A DNA stretch of 21,587 nt from DASVBJ01 sp036375895 (GTDB lineage Bacteria; Actinomycetota; Actinomycetes; JACCUZ01). The notes below the pieces were generated by a model. It saw nothing but the letters and a program-made list of their open reading frames with translations. It ran no database searches and was not told the DNA's origin. The position numbers and the translations under genes are program-made. The stretch lies in contig DASVBJ010000153.1 of assembly GCA_036375895.1 (NCBI GenBank), forward strand, positions 1 through 21,587. Reading direction: 5' to 3'. Below, in pieces: positions 15,380-21,587 of this stretch (position 1 is its first letter; each line of letters starts with the position of its first letter).

Positions 15380-15388
15380 TCCCCCTTC
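15380..15388 (-). promoter_or_regulatory. Ribosome binding site that decides the L,D-transpeptidase start
   Basis: On the minus strand GAAGGGGGA is followed by CCT and then GTG (15376-15374). This purine-rich run favours the GTG over the upstream ATG at 15400. The 3-nt spacing is short, and is the same as for tsaD. Confidence 0.5.
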
Positions 15389-15442
15389 AGTCGGCCCCAT
15401 CGTCGCAGGTCGGCTGCGCGAAGCGCGAACCGAGCGTCCGGC

Positions 15443-15448
15443 TAGCCT
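15443..15448 (+). promoter_or_regulatory. Leaderless -10 box for tsaB
   Basis: TAGCCT fits TANNNT and ends 6 nt before the tsaB GTG at 15455, placing the predicted transcription start at the G of GTG. No Shine-Dalgarno sequence lies upstream. This would start a tsaB-rimI transcript independently of the distant tsaE operon. No clear -35 box is seen. Confidence 0.6.
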
Positions 15449-15454
15449 GCGGGC

Positions 15455-16084
15455 GTGCTCATGCTCGGACTGGACACGGCGACCCCCGCGGTCACCGTCG
15501 CGCTGTGCGACGGCGACCGGGTGCTCGCGGAGTCGACGGCGACCGACGCGCGCCGCCACGGCGAGCTGCTCGCCCCCGGGATCGCCGCCGTGCTCGCCGA
15601 GGCGGGCGTCTCGCGCAGCGACCTCGAGGCGGTGGCCGTCGGGGTGGGGCCCGGCCCGTTCACCGGGCTGCGGGTCGGGCTGGTCACCGCCCGCACCCTC
15701 GCCGCGGTCCTGGGCATCCCGGTCCTCGGCGTGTGCACGCTCGACGTGCTGGCGCTCGGCTCGGGGCTCGACGGTGCCTTCCGGGTCGCCACCGACGCGC
15801 GCCGCAAGGAGGTCTACTGGGCGGCCTACGAGGGGACGTCGCGGGTCGACGGTCCCCACGTCGCGCGCCCGGCCGACGTCGCCTGGGACGGCCCGGTCGT
15901 CGGCGAGGGCGCGGCGCTCTACCCGCAGGCCTTCCCCGACGGCCGGAAGCCGCTGCGGCCCTCGGCGGGCGTGCTCTGCCGATGGGTGGCGGCGGGGCTG
16001 CCGACGCTCGAGCCGCAGCCGCTCTACCTGCGCCGGCCCGACGCGGCGGAGCCGGCCGGCCGCAAGCGCGTGCTCGAACCGTGA
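15455..16084 (+). CDS. tsaB: tRNA threonylcarbamoyladenosine biosynthesis protein TsaB
   Basis: The non-catalytic partner that forms a heterodimer with TsaD and, with TsaE, makes the t6A37 modification in ANN-decoding tRNAs. The 209 residues start LMLGLDTATPAVTVAL, with RRHGELLAPGI (about 32-42) and GVGPGPFTGLRVG (about 63-75), a variant of the usual GPGSFTG. DARRKEVYWA and a C-terminal EPQPLYLRRPDAAEP are also family features. The protein is an ASKHA-fold member lacking the TsaD metal site. GTG 15455 fits the leaderless promoter; an ATG two codons on (15461) is the alternative. Its stop overlaps the rimI GTG (GTGA). Confidence 0.95.
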   Translation: MLMLGLDTATPAVTVALCDGDRVLAESTATDARRHGELLAPGIAAVLAEAGVSRSDLEAVAVGVGPGPFTGLRVGLVTARTLAAVLGIPVLGVCTLDVLALGSGLDGAFRVATDARRKEVYWAAYEGTSRVDGPHVARPADVAWDGPVVGEGAALYPQAFPDGRKPLRPSAGVLCRWVAAGLPTLEPQPLYLRRPDAAEPAGRKRVLEP

Positions 16085-16548
16085 ACACTTCGTACGCCCT
16101 GCGGCCGATGCGGTGGTGGGACGTCGAGCCGGCCATGGAGATCGAGCGGGCGCTGTTCCCCGACCCGTGGTCGACCGAGACGTTCTGGGCCGAGCTCGCC
16201 GGGGTGCCGGGGACCCGGCACTACGTCGTGGCCGAGCGCGACGGGCGGCTCGTGGGCTACGCGGGGCTCTTCGCCACCCGCTACGAGGGCGACGTGCAGA
16301 CGGTTGCGGTGCGTGCCGGCGAGCAGGGCGGCGGCCTCGGCGGCCTGCTGCTGCAGGCGCTGCTCGAGGAGGCCGGCCGGCGCGGCTGCCGGGAGGTGCT
16401 GCTCGAGGTGCGGGCCGACAACGAGCCGGCCCAACGGCTGTACGCCCGGTTCGGCTTCGAGCGGGTGGGTGTGCGCCGGGGCTACTACCGCCCAGGCCCG
16501 GTCGACGCCCTGGTCCTGCGCCGGCGACTCGTAGGCTCGGAGCCGTGA
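16081..16548 (+). CDS. rimI: Ribosomal protein S18 alanine N-acetyltransferase-like GNAT (RimI)
   Basis: Expected to acetylate the N-terminal alanine of ribosomal protein S18 and possibly other proteins, using acetyl-CoA. The 155 residues show LRPMRWWDVEPAMEIERALFPDPWS (typical RimI start, residues 7-31 overall), VQTVAVRAGEQGGGLGGLLLQ with the QxxGxG acetyl-CoA loop, and LEVRADNEPAQRLY followed by FGFERVGVRRGYY. It lies between tsaB and tsaD as in many actinobacteria, which favours RimI over another GNAT. Its GTG overlaps the tsaB stop and its stop overlaps the start of the ATP-grasp gene. The last codons also contain a TAGGCT box that looks like a promoter for that gene. Confidence 0.92.
   Translation: MNTSYALRPMRWWDVEPAMEIERALFPDPWSTETFWAELAGVPGTRHYVVAERDGRLVGYAGLFATRYEGDVQTVAVRAGEQGGGLGGLLLQALLEEAGRRGCREVLLEVRADNEPAQRLYARFGFERVGVRRGYYRPGPVDALVLRRRLVGSEP
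16532..16537 (+). promoter_or_regulatory. Leaderless -10 box inside the end of rimI
   Basis: TAGGCT fits TANNNT and ends 7 nt before the GTG of the ATP-grasp gene (16545). It lies wholly within the coding part of rimI, where it encodes part of the final LVGSEP. The geometry matches the glmS and tsaB boxes. It suggests the ATP-grasp gene can be transcribed on its own, in addition to read-through from tsaB. Confidence 0.55.
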
Positions 16549-17450
16549 GTGCTCAGATCGCGTTGGCGACGGCCGCGGAGTTCCCGGACCTCGACGATGA
16601 CGGCCCTGCCCTGCTGGCGGCGCTGCGGCGGCGCGGCCTGACCGCGGAGCCCGCCGTCTGGACCGACGAGCAGGTCGAGTGGTCGGCGTACGACCTCGTC
16701 GTCGTCCGCGCGACGTGGGACTACGCACCGCGCCGCGACGACTTCCTGGCGTGGGCCGAGCGGGTCGCGGCGGTCACGGCGCTGCGCAACGGTCCGGACG
16801 TGCTGCGGTGGAACACCGACAAGACCTACCTGCGCGACCTCGCCGCGGCGGGCCTGCCCGTCGTGCCGACCGAGTGGCTCGAGCCCGGCGACGCGGTGGC
16901 GCTGCCGGAGGAGGGCGAGTACGTCGTGAAGCCCGCCGTGTCGGCCGGCTCCAAGGACACCAACCGCTACCGCGCGGCCGAGCACGGCGACCTGGCCAGC
17001 CGGCACGCCCGGGACCTGCTCGCCGCGGGCCGCCGGGTGATGGTGCAGCCATACCTGCACGAGGTCGACACGTACGGCGAGACAGCGCTGCTGTTCTTCG
17101 CCGGGGACTTCAGCCACGCGATCCGGAAGGGGCCGCTGCTGCAGCCCGCGATGGACCTCGTGGCCGGGGCGTACCAGCCGGAGGAGATCGTGCCGCGGAC
17201 GCCGTCCGACGCGGAGCGCGACGTGGCGGAGCGGGTGCTCGACGCCCTGCCCTGGGACCGGCACGAGCTGACCTACGCGCGGGTCGACCTGGTGCCGGGC
17301 ACAGACTCGGAGCCCACGGTGCTCGAGCTGGAGCTCACCGAGCCGTCCATGTTCCTGCTGGACGACGGGGCCGGCGGCCACGAGGCGGCGGACCGGTTCG
17401 CCGCCGCGATCGCCGGCCGGGTCGGCGCGGGGAGGGGCACCCGCTCATGA
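16545..17450 (+). CDS. ATP-grasp domain protein (RimK/glutathione synthetase-like fold), substrate unknown
   Basis: Probably an ATP-dependent carboxylate-amine (or similar) ligase; I cannot name the substrate. The 301 residues have a pre-ATP-grasp N-terminal domain (VVRATWDYAPRRDDFLAWAE, about 49-68), RWNTDKTYLRDLAAAGLPVV (about 87-106), an ATP-binding lysine in YVVKPAVSAGSKDTNRY (about 126-142), VMVQPYLHEVDTYGETALL and a Mg-binding strand VLELELTEPSMFLL near the C-terminus. The WNTDK..L pattern and length recall the family that includes the cycloserine cyclo-ligase DcsG and many uncharacterised actinobacterial proteins; that link is from memory. It sits between rimI and tsaD, normally adjacent in this group, and overlaps rimI (GTGA). 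It probably has its own leaderless promoter. A 72-bp gap precedes tsaD. Confidence 0.88.
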   Translation: MSAQIALATAAEFPDLDDDGPALLAALRRRGLTAEPAVWTDEQVEWSAYDLVVVRATWDYAPRRDDFLAWAERVAAVTALRNGPDVLRWNTDKTYLRDLAAAGLPVVPTEWLEPGDAVALPEEGEYVVKPAVSAGSKDTNRYRAAEHGDLASRHARDLLAAGRRVMVQPYLHEVDTYGETALLFFAGDFSHAIRKGPLLQPAMDLVAGAYQPEEIVPRTPSDAERDVAERVLDALPWDRHELTYARVDLVPGTDSEPTVLELELTEPSMFLLDDGAGGHEAADRFAAAIAGRVGAGRGTRS

Positions 17451-17513
17451 TCGAGTGGACTCTCCCGCACCAGACACGCCGTACAGGTGGTGTGTTCGGG
17501 TCCAAAGGATCTT

Positions 17514-17519
17514 GGGGGA
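17514..17519 (+). promoter_or_regulatory. Ribosome binding site that decides the tsaD start
   Basis: GGGGGA lies 3 nt before the ATG at 17523. The alternative in-frame GTG at 17487 would add 12 residues of no family resemblance ahead of the conserved LVLGIETSCDET. A second purine run AAAGGA (17504-17509) is also present. Confidence 0.5.
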
Positions 17520-17522
17520 CGC

Positions 17523-18572
17523 ATGGGTGACGCGCCGCTGGTGCTGGGCATCGAGACGTCCTGCGACGAGACCGGCGTCGGCCTCGTCCGCGGTCACGAC
17601 CTGCTCGCCGATGCGGTCGCGAGCAGCGTCGAGGAGCACGCCCGCTTCGGCGGCGTGGTGCCGGAGGTCGCCAGCCGCGCCCACCTCGAGGCGATGGTGC
17701 CCACGATCGAGCGGGCCTGCACGACGGCCGGGGTGCGCCTCGACGACGTCGACGCCGTCGCCGTGACCAGCGGGCCGGGACTCGCCGGGGCCCTGCTCGT
17801 CGGGGTGGCGGCCGCGAAGGCGCTGGCGATCGCCCTGGGCCGGCCGGTCTACGGCGTCAACCACCTCGCCGCGCACGTGGCCGTCGACCAGCTCGAGCAC
17901 GGCCCGCTGCCCGAGCCGTGCCTCGCCCTGCTCGTCTCCGGCGGTCACTCGTCGCTGCTCGTCGTCGAGGACGTGACGCGCGCCGTCCGGCCGCTCGGGG
18001 CCACGATCGACGACGCGGCGGGCGAGGCGTTCGACAAGGTGGCGCGGGTGCTCGGCCTGCCCTTCCCGGGCGGGCCGCACATCGACCGCGCCGCACGGGA
18101 GGGCGACCCGGCGTACGTCTCCTTCCCGCGCGGTCTGACCGGTGGGCGCGACCTGCGCGAGCACCGCTACGACTTCTCCTTCTCCGGCCTGAAGACCGCG
18201 GTGGCCCGCTGGGTCGAGGCGCGCGAGCGCGACGGCGAGACGGTCCCGGTCGCCGACGTCGCGGCGGCGTTCCAGGAGGCGGTCGTCGACGTCCTGACCC
18301 GCAAGGCGGTGCTCGCCTGCCAGGAGCAGGGCGTCGACCACCTGTTGATCGGCGGGGGCGTCGCGGCGAACTCGCGGCTGCGGGCCGTGGCCGAGGTGCG
18401 CTGCGCCGACGCGGGCATCCGGCTGCGGGTGCCCCGGCCGGGGCTGTGCACCGACAACGGTGCGATGGTCGCGGCCCTGGGCGCCGAGCTCGCCGCCCGC
18501 GGCGCCGACCCGTCGGCGCTCGACCTGCCCGCCGACTCCTCCATGCCGGTCACCGAGATCGTCGCCCGGTGA
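17523..18572 (+). CDS. tsaD: tRNA N6-adenosine threonylcarbamoyltransferase TsaD
   Basis: The catalytic subunit that transfers threonylcarbamoyl from its AMP adduct to A37 of tRNA. The 349 residues begin with LVLGIETSCDETGVGLV, include the metal-binding HxxxH as NHLAAH (His114 and His118), LVSGGHSSLL, IDDAAGEAFDKVARVLGLP, FSFSGLKTA, IGGGVAANSRLR and the C-terminal LCTDNGAMVAALG with the metal-ligand Asp. Length is normal. The ATG at 17523 is supported by a GGGGGA ribosome site and by the family N-terminus. Its stop overlaps the GTG of the exchanger gene. TsaE (9611), TsaB (15455) and TsaD are all in the window; TsaC/Sua5 is not. Confidence 0.97.
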   Translation: MGDAPLVLGIETSCDETGVGLVRGHDLLADAVASSVEEHARFGGVVPEVASRAHLEAMVPTIERACTTAGVRLDDVDAVAVTSGPGLAGALLVGVAAAKALAIALGRPVYGVNHLAAHVAVDQLEHGPLPEPCLALLVSGGHSSLLVVEDVTRAVRPLGATIDDAAGEAFDKVARVLGLPFPGGPHIDRAAREGDPAYVSFPRGLTGGRDLREHRYDFSFSGLKTAVARWVEARERDGETVPVADVAAAFQEAVVDVLTRKAVLACQEQGVDHLLIGGGVAANSRLRAVAEVRCADAGIRLRVPRPGLCTDNGAMVAALGAELAARGADPSALDLPADSSMPVTEIVAR

Positions 18573-19492
18573 CGGGTGCGCTGCTGCTGGTCCTGGCGGC
18601 AGCCCTCCTCATCGCCGGGGCCGAGCTCTTCGTCGACAACGCCGCCGGCGCCGGTCGGCGGCTCGGCGTCACCGTCGTCGCGGTCGGCGTCCTGCTCGCC
18701 GGGGCCGAGCCGGAGGAGCTGCTGACCGCCGTGATCGCGGCGGCCCGCGACCGGCCCGGGCTCGCGGTGGGCGATGCCATCGGCGCCAACGTGACGATGC
18801 TGACCGCCTGCGTCGGCCTGGCCGCGCTCGTCCGCCCGCTGCACCTCGGGCTGCGGGTGCGGCAGTACGCCGTGGCGTCGGCCGTCGCGGGCGGGCTGGC
18901 GCTCCTGGCGTTGCTCGGCGGGACGGTGGGCCGGGTCGAGGGGGCGTTGCTGCTGCTCGCCTACGGCGGGCTGGTCGGGCTCGTCTGGTGGCGGGAGAAG
19001 GCGCCGCCGGCGATCGGTGAGCTGGCCGAGGTCGAGCAGGGCGGCCGGCTGCCGCGTACTCCGCTCGTGGCGCTCGTGCTCGCCCTGGTCGGCATCGCGT
19101 TGATGCTGGCCGGCGGTGACCTCGCCGTGCGGGGCGCCTCGGAGGTCGTCGACGCGGTCGGGCGCAGCGACTCATCAGTCGGCCTCACCGTGCTCGCCCT
19201 CGCCACCTCCGCCGAGCTCTTCGCGCTGGTCCTCAGCGCGGCCCGGCACGACGTGCCCGAGATCGCCATCGCCGGGGTGGTCGGGTCGGCGGCGTACAAC
19301 GCGACCGCGACGATCGGGTCGGCGGCCCTCGTCCGCCCGCTGCTGGCCGACGGCGTCGTCGCGGCCGCGACGGCGGCGGCGGCGCTGCCGCTGGTCGTGC
19401 TGCTGCTGGCCCCCGGAGGTCGGCTCGGCCGGCTCGCAGGCGCCGCGCTCTGCGCCGGCTACGCGGCGTACGTCGGGCTCGTGCTCGCGTGA
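18569..19492 (+). CDS. Sodium/calcium exchanger (CaCA) family membrane protein, divergent
   Basis: An integral membrane protein of 307 residues with about ten hydrophobic helices arranged as two halves around a short cytoplasmic loop (about 140-160, WWREKAPPAIGELAEVEQGG). Each half has a recognisable alpha-repeat: GAELFVDNAAGAGRRLGVTV followed by AGAEPEELLTAV and GDAIGANVTMLT, and later GGDLAVRGASEVVDAVG, LALATSAELFALVLSAA and GVVGSAAYNATATIG. In typical YrbG-like exchangers these read GTSxPE and GNVVGSNIFN. Here the ion-binding motifs are GAEPEE and ATSAE, so ion selectivity or activity may differ. It overlaps tsaD by 4 bases (GTGA), so it is co-translated with it. Transport of Ca2+ or Na+ is a family-level guess. 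Confidence 0.8.
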   Translation: MTGALLLVLAAALLIAGAELFVDNAAGAGRRLGVTVVAVGVLLAGAEPEELLTAVIAAARDRPGLAVGDAIGANVTMLTACVGLAALVRPLHLGLRVRQYAVASAVAGGLALLALLGGTVGRVEGALLLLAYGGLVGLVWWREKAPPAIGELAEVEQGGRLPRTPLVALVLALVGIALMLAGGDLAVRGASEVVDAVGRSDSSVGLTVLALATSAELFALVLSAARHDVPEIAIAGVVGSAAYNATATIGSAALVRPLLADGVVAAATAAAALPLVVLLLAPGGRLGRLAGAALCAGYAAYVGLVLA

Positions 19493-19493
19493 G

Positions 19494-19499
19494 GGAGGA
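19494..19499 (+). promoter_or_regulatory. Ribosome binding site of the nucleoside hydrolase gene
   Basis: GGAGGA lies 8 nt before the GTG at 19508, the strongest Shine-Dalgarno match in the window. It settles the start one residue before TDVILDVDTG. Confidence 0.6.
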
Positions 19500-19507
19500 T
19501 CCTGCCC

Positions 19508-20437
19508 GTGACTGACGTGATCCTCGACGTGGACACCGGCATCGACGACGCGCTGGCGCTGCTGCTCGCCTGCCGGCACCCGGCGCTCACCGTCCGGGCG
19601 GTGACCTGTGTGGCCGGCAACGCGGCCGTCGACCAGGTGGTGCGCAACACCCTCAAGGTGCTCGACGCGGCCGGTGCCGGAGGCGTCCCGGTGGCGCGCG
19701 GGGCGGACCGGCCGCTGCTCGAGCCGGCCCGCGACGCCCGCCACGTGCACGGTGACGACGGCATGGGCGACCTCGGGCTGCCGGACTCGCAGCGGGTGCC
19801 GGTCGACGTGCATGCGGTCGAGCTGATGCGCCGGACGGTCGAGAGCTCGCCGCAGCCGCTCACCCTGGTGCCGCTCGCCCCGCTCACCAACGTGGCGCTG
19901 TTCATCCGCACCTACCCCGAGGCGGCGGCCCGGCTCGGGCGGATCGTCCTCATGGGCGGCGCCGCGACGGGCGGCAACGCGACGGCCGCCGCGGAGTTCA
20001 ACGTCTGGCACGACCCGGAGGCGGCGGCAGTCGTGATCTCCTCCGGCATCCCCGTGACGATGTACGGCCTCGACGTGTTCTACGACGTGACCGTCGACCG
20101 GGACATCGCCGAGCGGCTCGCCGCCTCGGCCGAGCCGGCGGCGCGGCTCGCGGGACGGCTGCTCGTGCGCCAGCACGAGCGGCACACCGCGACCATCGGC
20201 GACGCCGGCGCGGTCGCGGCGGTGATCGACCCGGACGGTCTCACGACCGCCCGGCACCCGGTGCGGGTCGAGCTGACCGGCGCCGTCACCCGCGGCCAGA
20301 CCGTGGTCGACCGGCGCACCTGGCCGGGCGACCTCGAGAACGACTCGCACATGCTGCCCGCCCGGCTCGTCGACGTGGCCCTGGGCGTCGACGCCGCCCG
20401 CTACCGCGACCTCTTCCTCGGGGCCGTGGCCGGATGA
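19508..20437 (+). CDS. Nucleoside hydrolase (inosine-uridine preferring family)
   Basis: Hydrolyses the N-glycosidic bond of ribonucleosides, releasing ribose and a base. The 309 residues begin TDVILDVDTGIDDALALLLA, giving the calcium-binding DxDxGxDD cluster (Asp7, Asp9, Asp13, Asp14). VPLAPLTNVALF, VLMGGAATGGNATAAAEFN (about 148-166), WHDPEAAAVVI and a C-terminal LENDSHMLPARLVDV follow. The region that usually reads HD-P/A-x-AV is IGDAGAVAAVIDP here: the calcium-ligand Asp is kept (Asp232) but the preceding His is Gly231, so the base specificity differs from classic enzymes or is broad. It has a strong GGAGGA site and overlaps the ribokinase gene (ATGA), which fits a salvage pathway: nucleoside to ribose to ribose-5-phosphate. 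Confidence 0.93.
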   Translation: MTDVILDVDTGIDDALALLLACRHPALTVRAVTCVAGNAAVDQVVRNTLKVLDAAGAGGVPVARGADRPLLEPARDARHVHGDDGMGDLGLPDSQRVPVDVHAVELMRRTVESSPQPLTLVPLAPLTNVALFIRTYPEAAARLGRIVLMGGAATGGNATAAAEFNVWHDPEAAAVVISSGIPVTMYGLDVFYDVTVDRDIAERLAASAEPAARLAGRLLVRQHERHTATIGDAGAVAAVIDPDGLTTARHPVRVELTGAVTRGQTVVDRRTWPGDLENDSHMLPARLVDVALGVDAARYRDLFLGAVAG

Positions 20438-21249
20438 CCGGCCGGGTGCTCGTGGTCGGCTCGCTGAACATCGACCTGGTCGCCGCGGTGCGCGTGCACC
20501 CGCGGCCCGGCGAGACAGTTCTCAGCACCGGCCTGCGCCGGTTCCCCGGCGGGAAGGGCGCCAACCAGGCCGTGGCGGCCGCGGCCGCGGGCGCGGCCGT
20601 GCGGCTGGTCGGCTGCGTCGGCGCCGACCCCGACGGCGCCGCCTACCTCGACGGCCTCGCGGCGCGGGGGGTCGACGTCACCGGCGTACGCCGGGTGGCT
20701 GACGCCCCGACCGGCACGGCGCTGGTCACCGTCGACCCGCAGGGCGAGAGCGCGATCGTCGTCGTCCCGGGCGCGAACGCCTCGCTCGCGCCGGGCGACG
20801 TCGACCTCCGCGACGCCGACGTGGTGCTGCTCCAGCTCGAGGTGCCGCTGCCGGTGGTCGAGGAGACGGTGCGCCGGGCCGCCGCGGCCGGCGCCCGGGT
20901 CGTGCTCAACGTCGCGCCCTACGCCGAGCTGCCCCCGGCCGTGCTCGACCTCGCCGACCCGGTGGTCGCCAACGAGCACGAGGCCGCGGCGCTGGCGCGG
21001 CCGCCGAGGTCGCTCGTCACCACCCTCGGGCCGCTGGGGGCGCGGTGGCGGCACGGCGGTGGGTCGATCGAGGTGACGGCGCCGGTCGTCGAGGCGGTGG
21101 ACACCACGGGGGCGGGTGACGCCTTCGCGGGGACGCTCGCCGCCGCCCTCGCCGCGGGCGCCGACCGGCACGCAGCGCTGGAGCGGGCGGTGGCCGCGGG
21201 GTCGGCCGCCGTCACCCGCCCGGGTGCGCAGGGCTGGCGCCTGCCCTGA
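20434..21249 (+). CDS. rbsK: Ribokinase (PfkB family)
   Basis: Phosphorylates ribose (or deoxyribose) with ATP to ribose-5-phosphate. The 271 residues begin MTGRVLVVGSLNIDLVA with the substrate-binding GSxNxD, then FPGGKGANQAVAAAAAGA (PfkB signature 1, about 38-55) and VDTTGAGDAFAGTLAAAL (signature 2) with catalytic base Asp229. Normal ribokinases are about 300-310 aa; this one is shorter, with a compact middle (VVANEHEAAALARPPRSLVTTLG). The key residues are present, so I treat it as functional. It overlaps the nucleoside hydrolase gene by 4 bases, linking the two steps. Its 3' end overlaps the convergent methyltransferase gene by 38 bp. Another sugar or nucleoside kinase of the same family is the main alternative. 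Confidence 0.9.
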   Translation: MTGRVLVVGSLNIDLVAAVRVHPRPGETVLSTGLRRFPGGKGANQAVAAAAAGAAVRLVGCVGADPDGAAYLDGLAARGVDVTGVRRVADAPTGTALVTVDPQGESAIVVVPGANASLAPGDVDLRDADVVLLQLEVPLPVVEETVRRAAAAGARVVLNVAPYAELPPAVLDLADPVVANEHEAAALARPPRSLVTTLGPLGARWRHGGGSIEVTAPVVEAVDTTGAGDAFAGTLAAALAAGADRHAALERAVAAGSAAVTRPGAQGWRLP

Positions 21250-21587
21250 CGGCATCCACCCGGCGTACCAGCAGCACCGTCGGTTCGCCGGCGACCCGGG
21301 TCAGCACGACGGTGGCCTCGCCCTCGCCGGACAGCCGCAGCTGGCGCCGCAGCGTCTCCGGCTCGACGGCCGAGCCGCGCTTCTTCACGGTCAGCCGTCC
21401 CACGTCGCGTGAGCGCAGCAGCGCGCGGAGCCGCTTGAGCTGGAACGGCAGGACGTCGGTGATCTCGTACGCCGTGAGGAACGGCGTGTGCTCGAGCCGC
21501 TCGGAGGTGACGTACGCGATCGTCGGGTCGAGCAGCGTGCCGTCCACCAGGGCCGCGGCCTCGGCCACCAGGCCGGCCCGGATGACC
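21212..21587 (-). CDS. Class I SAM-dependent methyltransferase with C-terminal THUMP-like domain (5' part outside window)
   Basis: Only the C-terminal 125 or so residues are inside the window; the frame is open to the right edge and ends with TGA at 21214-21212. The visible part reads VIRAGLVAEAAALVDG, LLDPTIAYVTS, TPFLTAYEITDVLPFQLKRL, LLRSRDVGRLTVKKRGSAVE, PETLRRQLRL and ATVVLTRVAGEPTVLLVR. The KKRGSAVEPE..R..LRL block is characteristic of the THUMP-like domain that follows a Rossmann methyltransferase in a family common in actinobacteria. The substrate is probably RNA by analogy with THUMP proteins, but this is not established. A GTG at 21568 is not the real start because homology continues upstream of it. 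Confidence 0.85.
   Translation of the reverse strand, partial: VIRAGLVAEAAALVDGTLLDPTIAYVTSERLEHTPFLTAYEITDVLPFQLKRLRALLRSRDVGRLTVKKRGSAVEPETLRRQLRLSGEGEATVVLTRVAGEPTVLLVRRVDAVRAGASPAHPGG

Noticed and set aside
6746..17450. A D-amino-acid or cycloserine-type biosynthetic cluster (alr, ATP-grasp, L,D-transpeptidase)
   Set aside because: The genes are spread over more than 10 kb among housekeeping genes, no other DcsG-pathway enzyme is present, and alr here is in its usual conserved place.
17487..17522. A 12-residue N-terminal extension of TsaD from a GTG
   Set aside because: The family starts just before LVLGIETSCDET, and a GGGGGA site precedes the ATG at 17523.
1..21587. tRNA genes, CRISPR arrays, riboswitches, prophage or replication origin
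   Set aside because: No cloverleaf-like short sequences, regularly spaced repeats, long structured leaders, phage genes or DnaA-box clusters were seen. Nearly every base is within confidently called genes.

Overview
The window is about 21.6 kb of very GC-rich DNA (roughly 70% or more by eye) with GTG/ATG starts, very short intergenic gaps and many 4-base ATGA/GTGA overlaps. Gene content and order point to a chromosomal segment of an actinomycete. CoaA and the DinB2-type polymerase resemble the mycobacterial proteins as I remember them, and the holo-ACP synthase, Nnr, alanine racemase and t6A gene neighbourhood is typical of Actinomycetota. A Nocardioidaceae-like relative is my best guess, but that is inference. 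I saw no tRNA or rRNA gene, CRISPR array or transposase.

Left part (1-4932): coaA (minus, its last codon or so cut off by the window edge) and glmS (plus) diverge from a 19-bp gap that appears to be a single bidirectional leaderless promoter. Then come a secreted DUF839/PhoX-like protein, a strong 17-bp terminator hairpin between convergent genes, and a minus-strand GNAT acetyltransferase related to AAC(6') enzymes.

Middle (4980-10546): a tight plus-strand operon runs acpS, nnr (fused epimerase/dehydratase), alr, a membrane-anchored alpha/beta hydrolase, a family-4 uracil-DNA glycosylase and a GNAT-TsaE fusion. The last four genes overlap head to tail.

Accessory stretch (10547-15454), lying between tsaE and tsaB: a DinB2-like Y-family polymerase with a non-aromatic steric gate, a 56-nt imperfect palindrome, a 9-bp tandem array, a 947-residue secreted multidomain protein of unknown function, and a convergent L,D-transpeptidase lipoprotein. 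In many actinomycetes tsaE, tsaB, rimI and tsaD are close together, so this stretch looks inserted or rearranged.

Right part (15455-21587): tsaB (leaderless promoter), rimI, an orphan ATP-grasp ligase whose promoter lies inside the end of rimI, tsaD, a divergent CaCA-type exchanger, a nucleoside hydrolase and a ribokinase. The last two form a plausible nucleoside/ribose salvage pair. The 3' part of a THUMP-like-domain methyltransferase gene enters on the minus strand. TsaE, TsaB and TsaD together would make the t6A37 tRNA modification, with threonylcarbamoyl-AMP supplied by a TsaC/Sua5 protein not present here.
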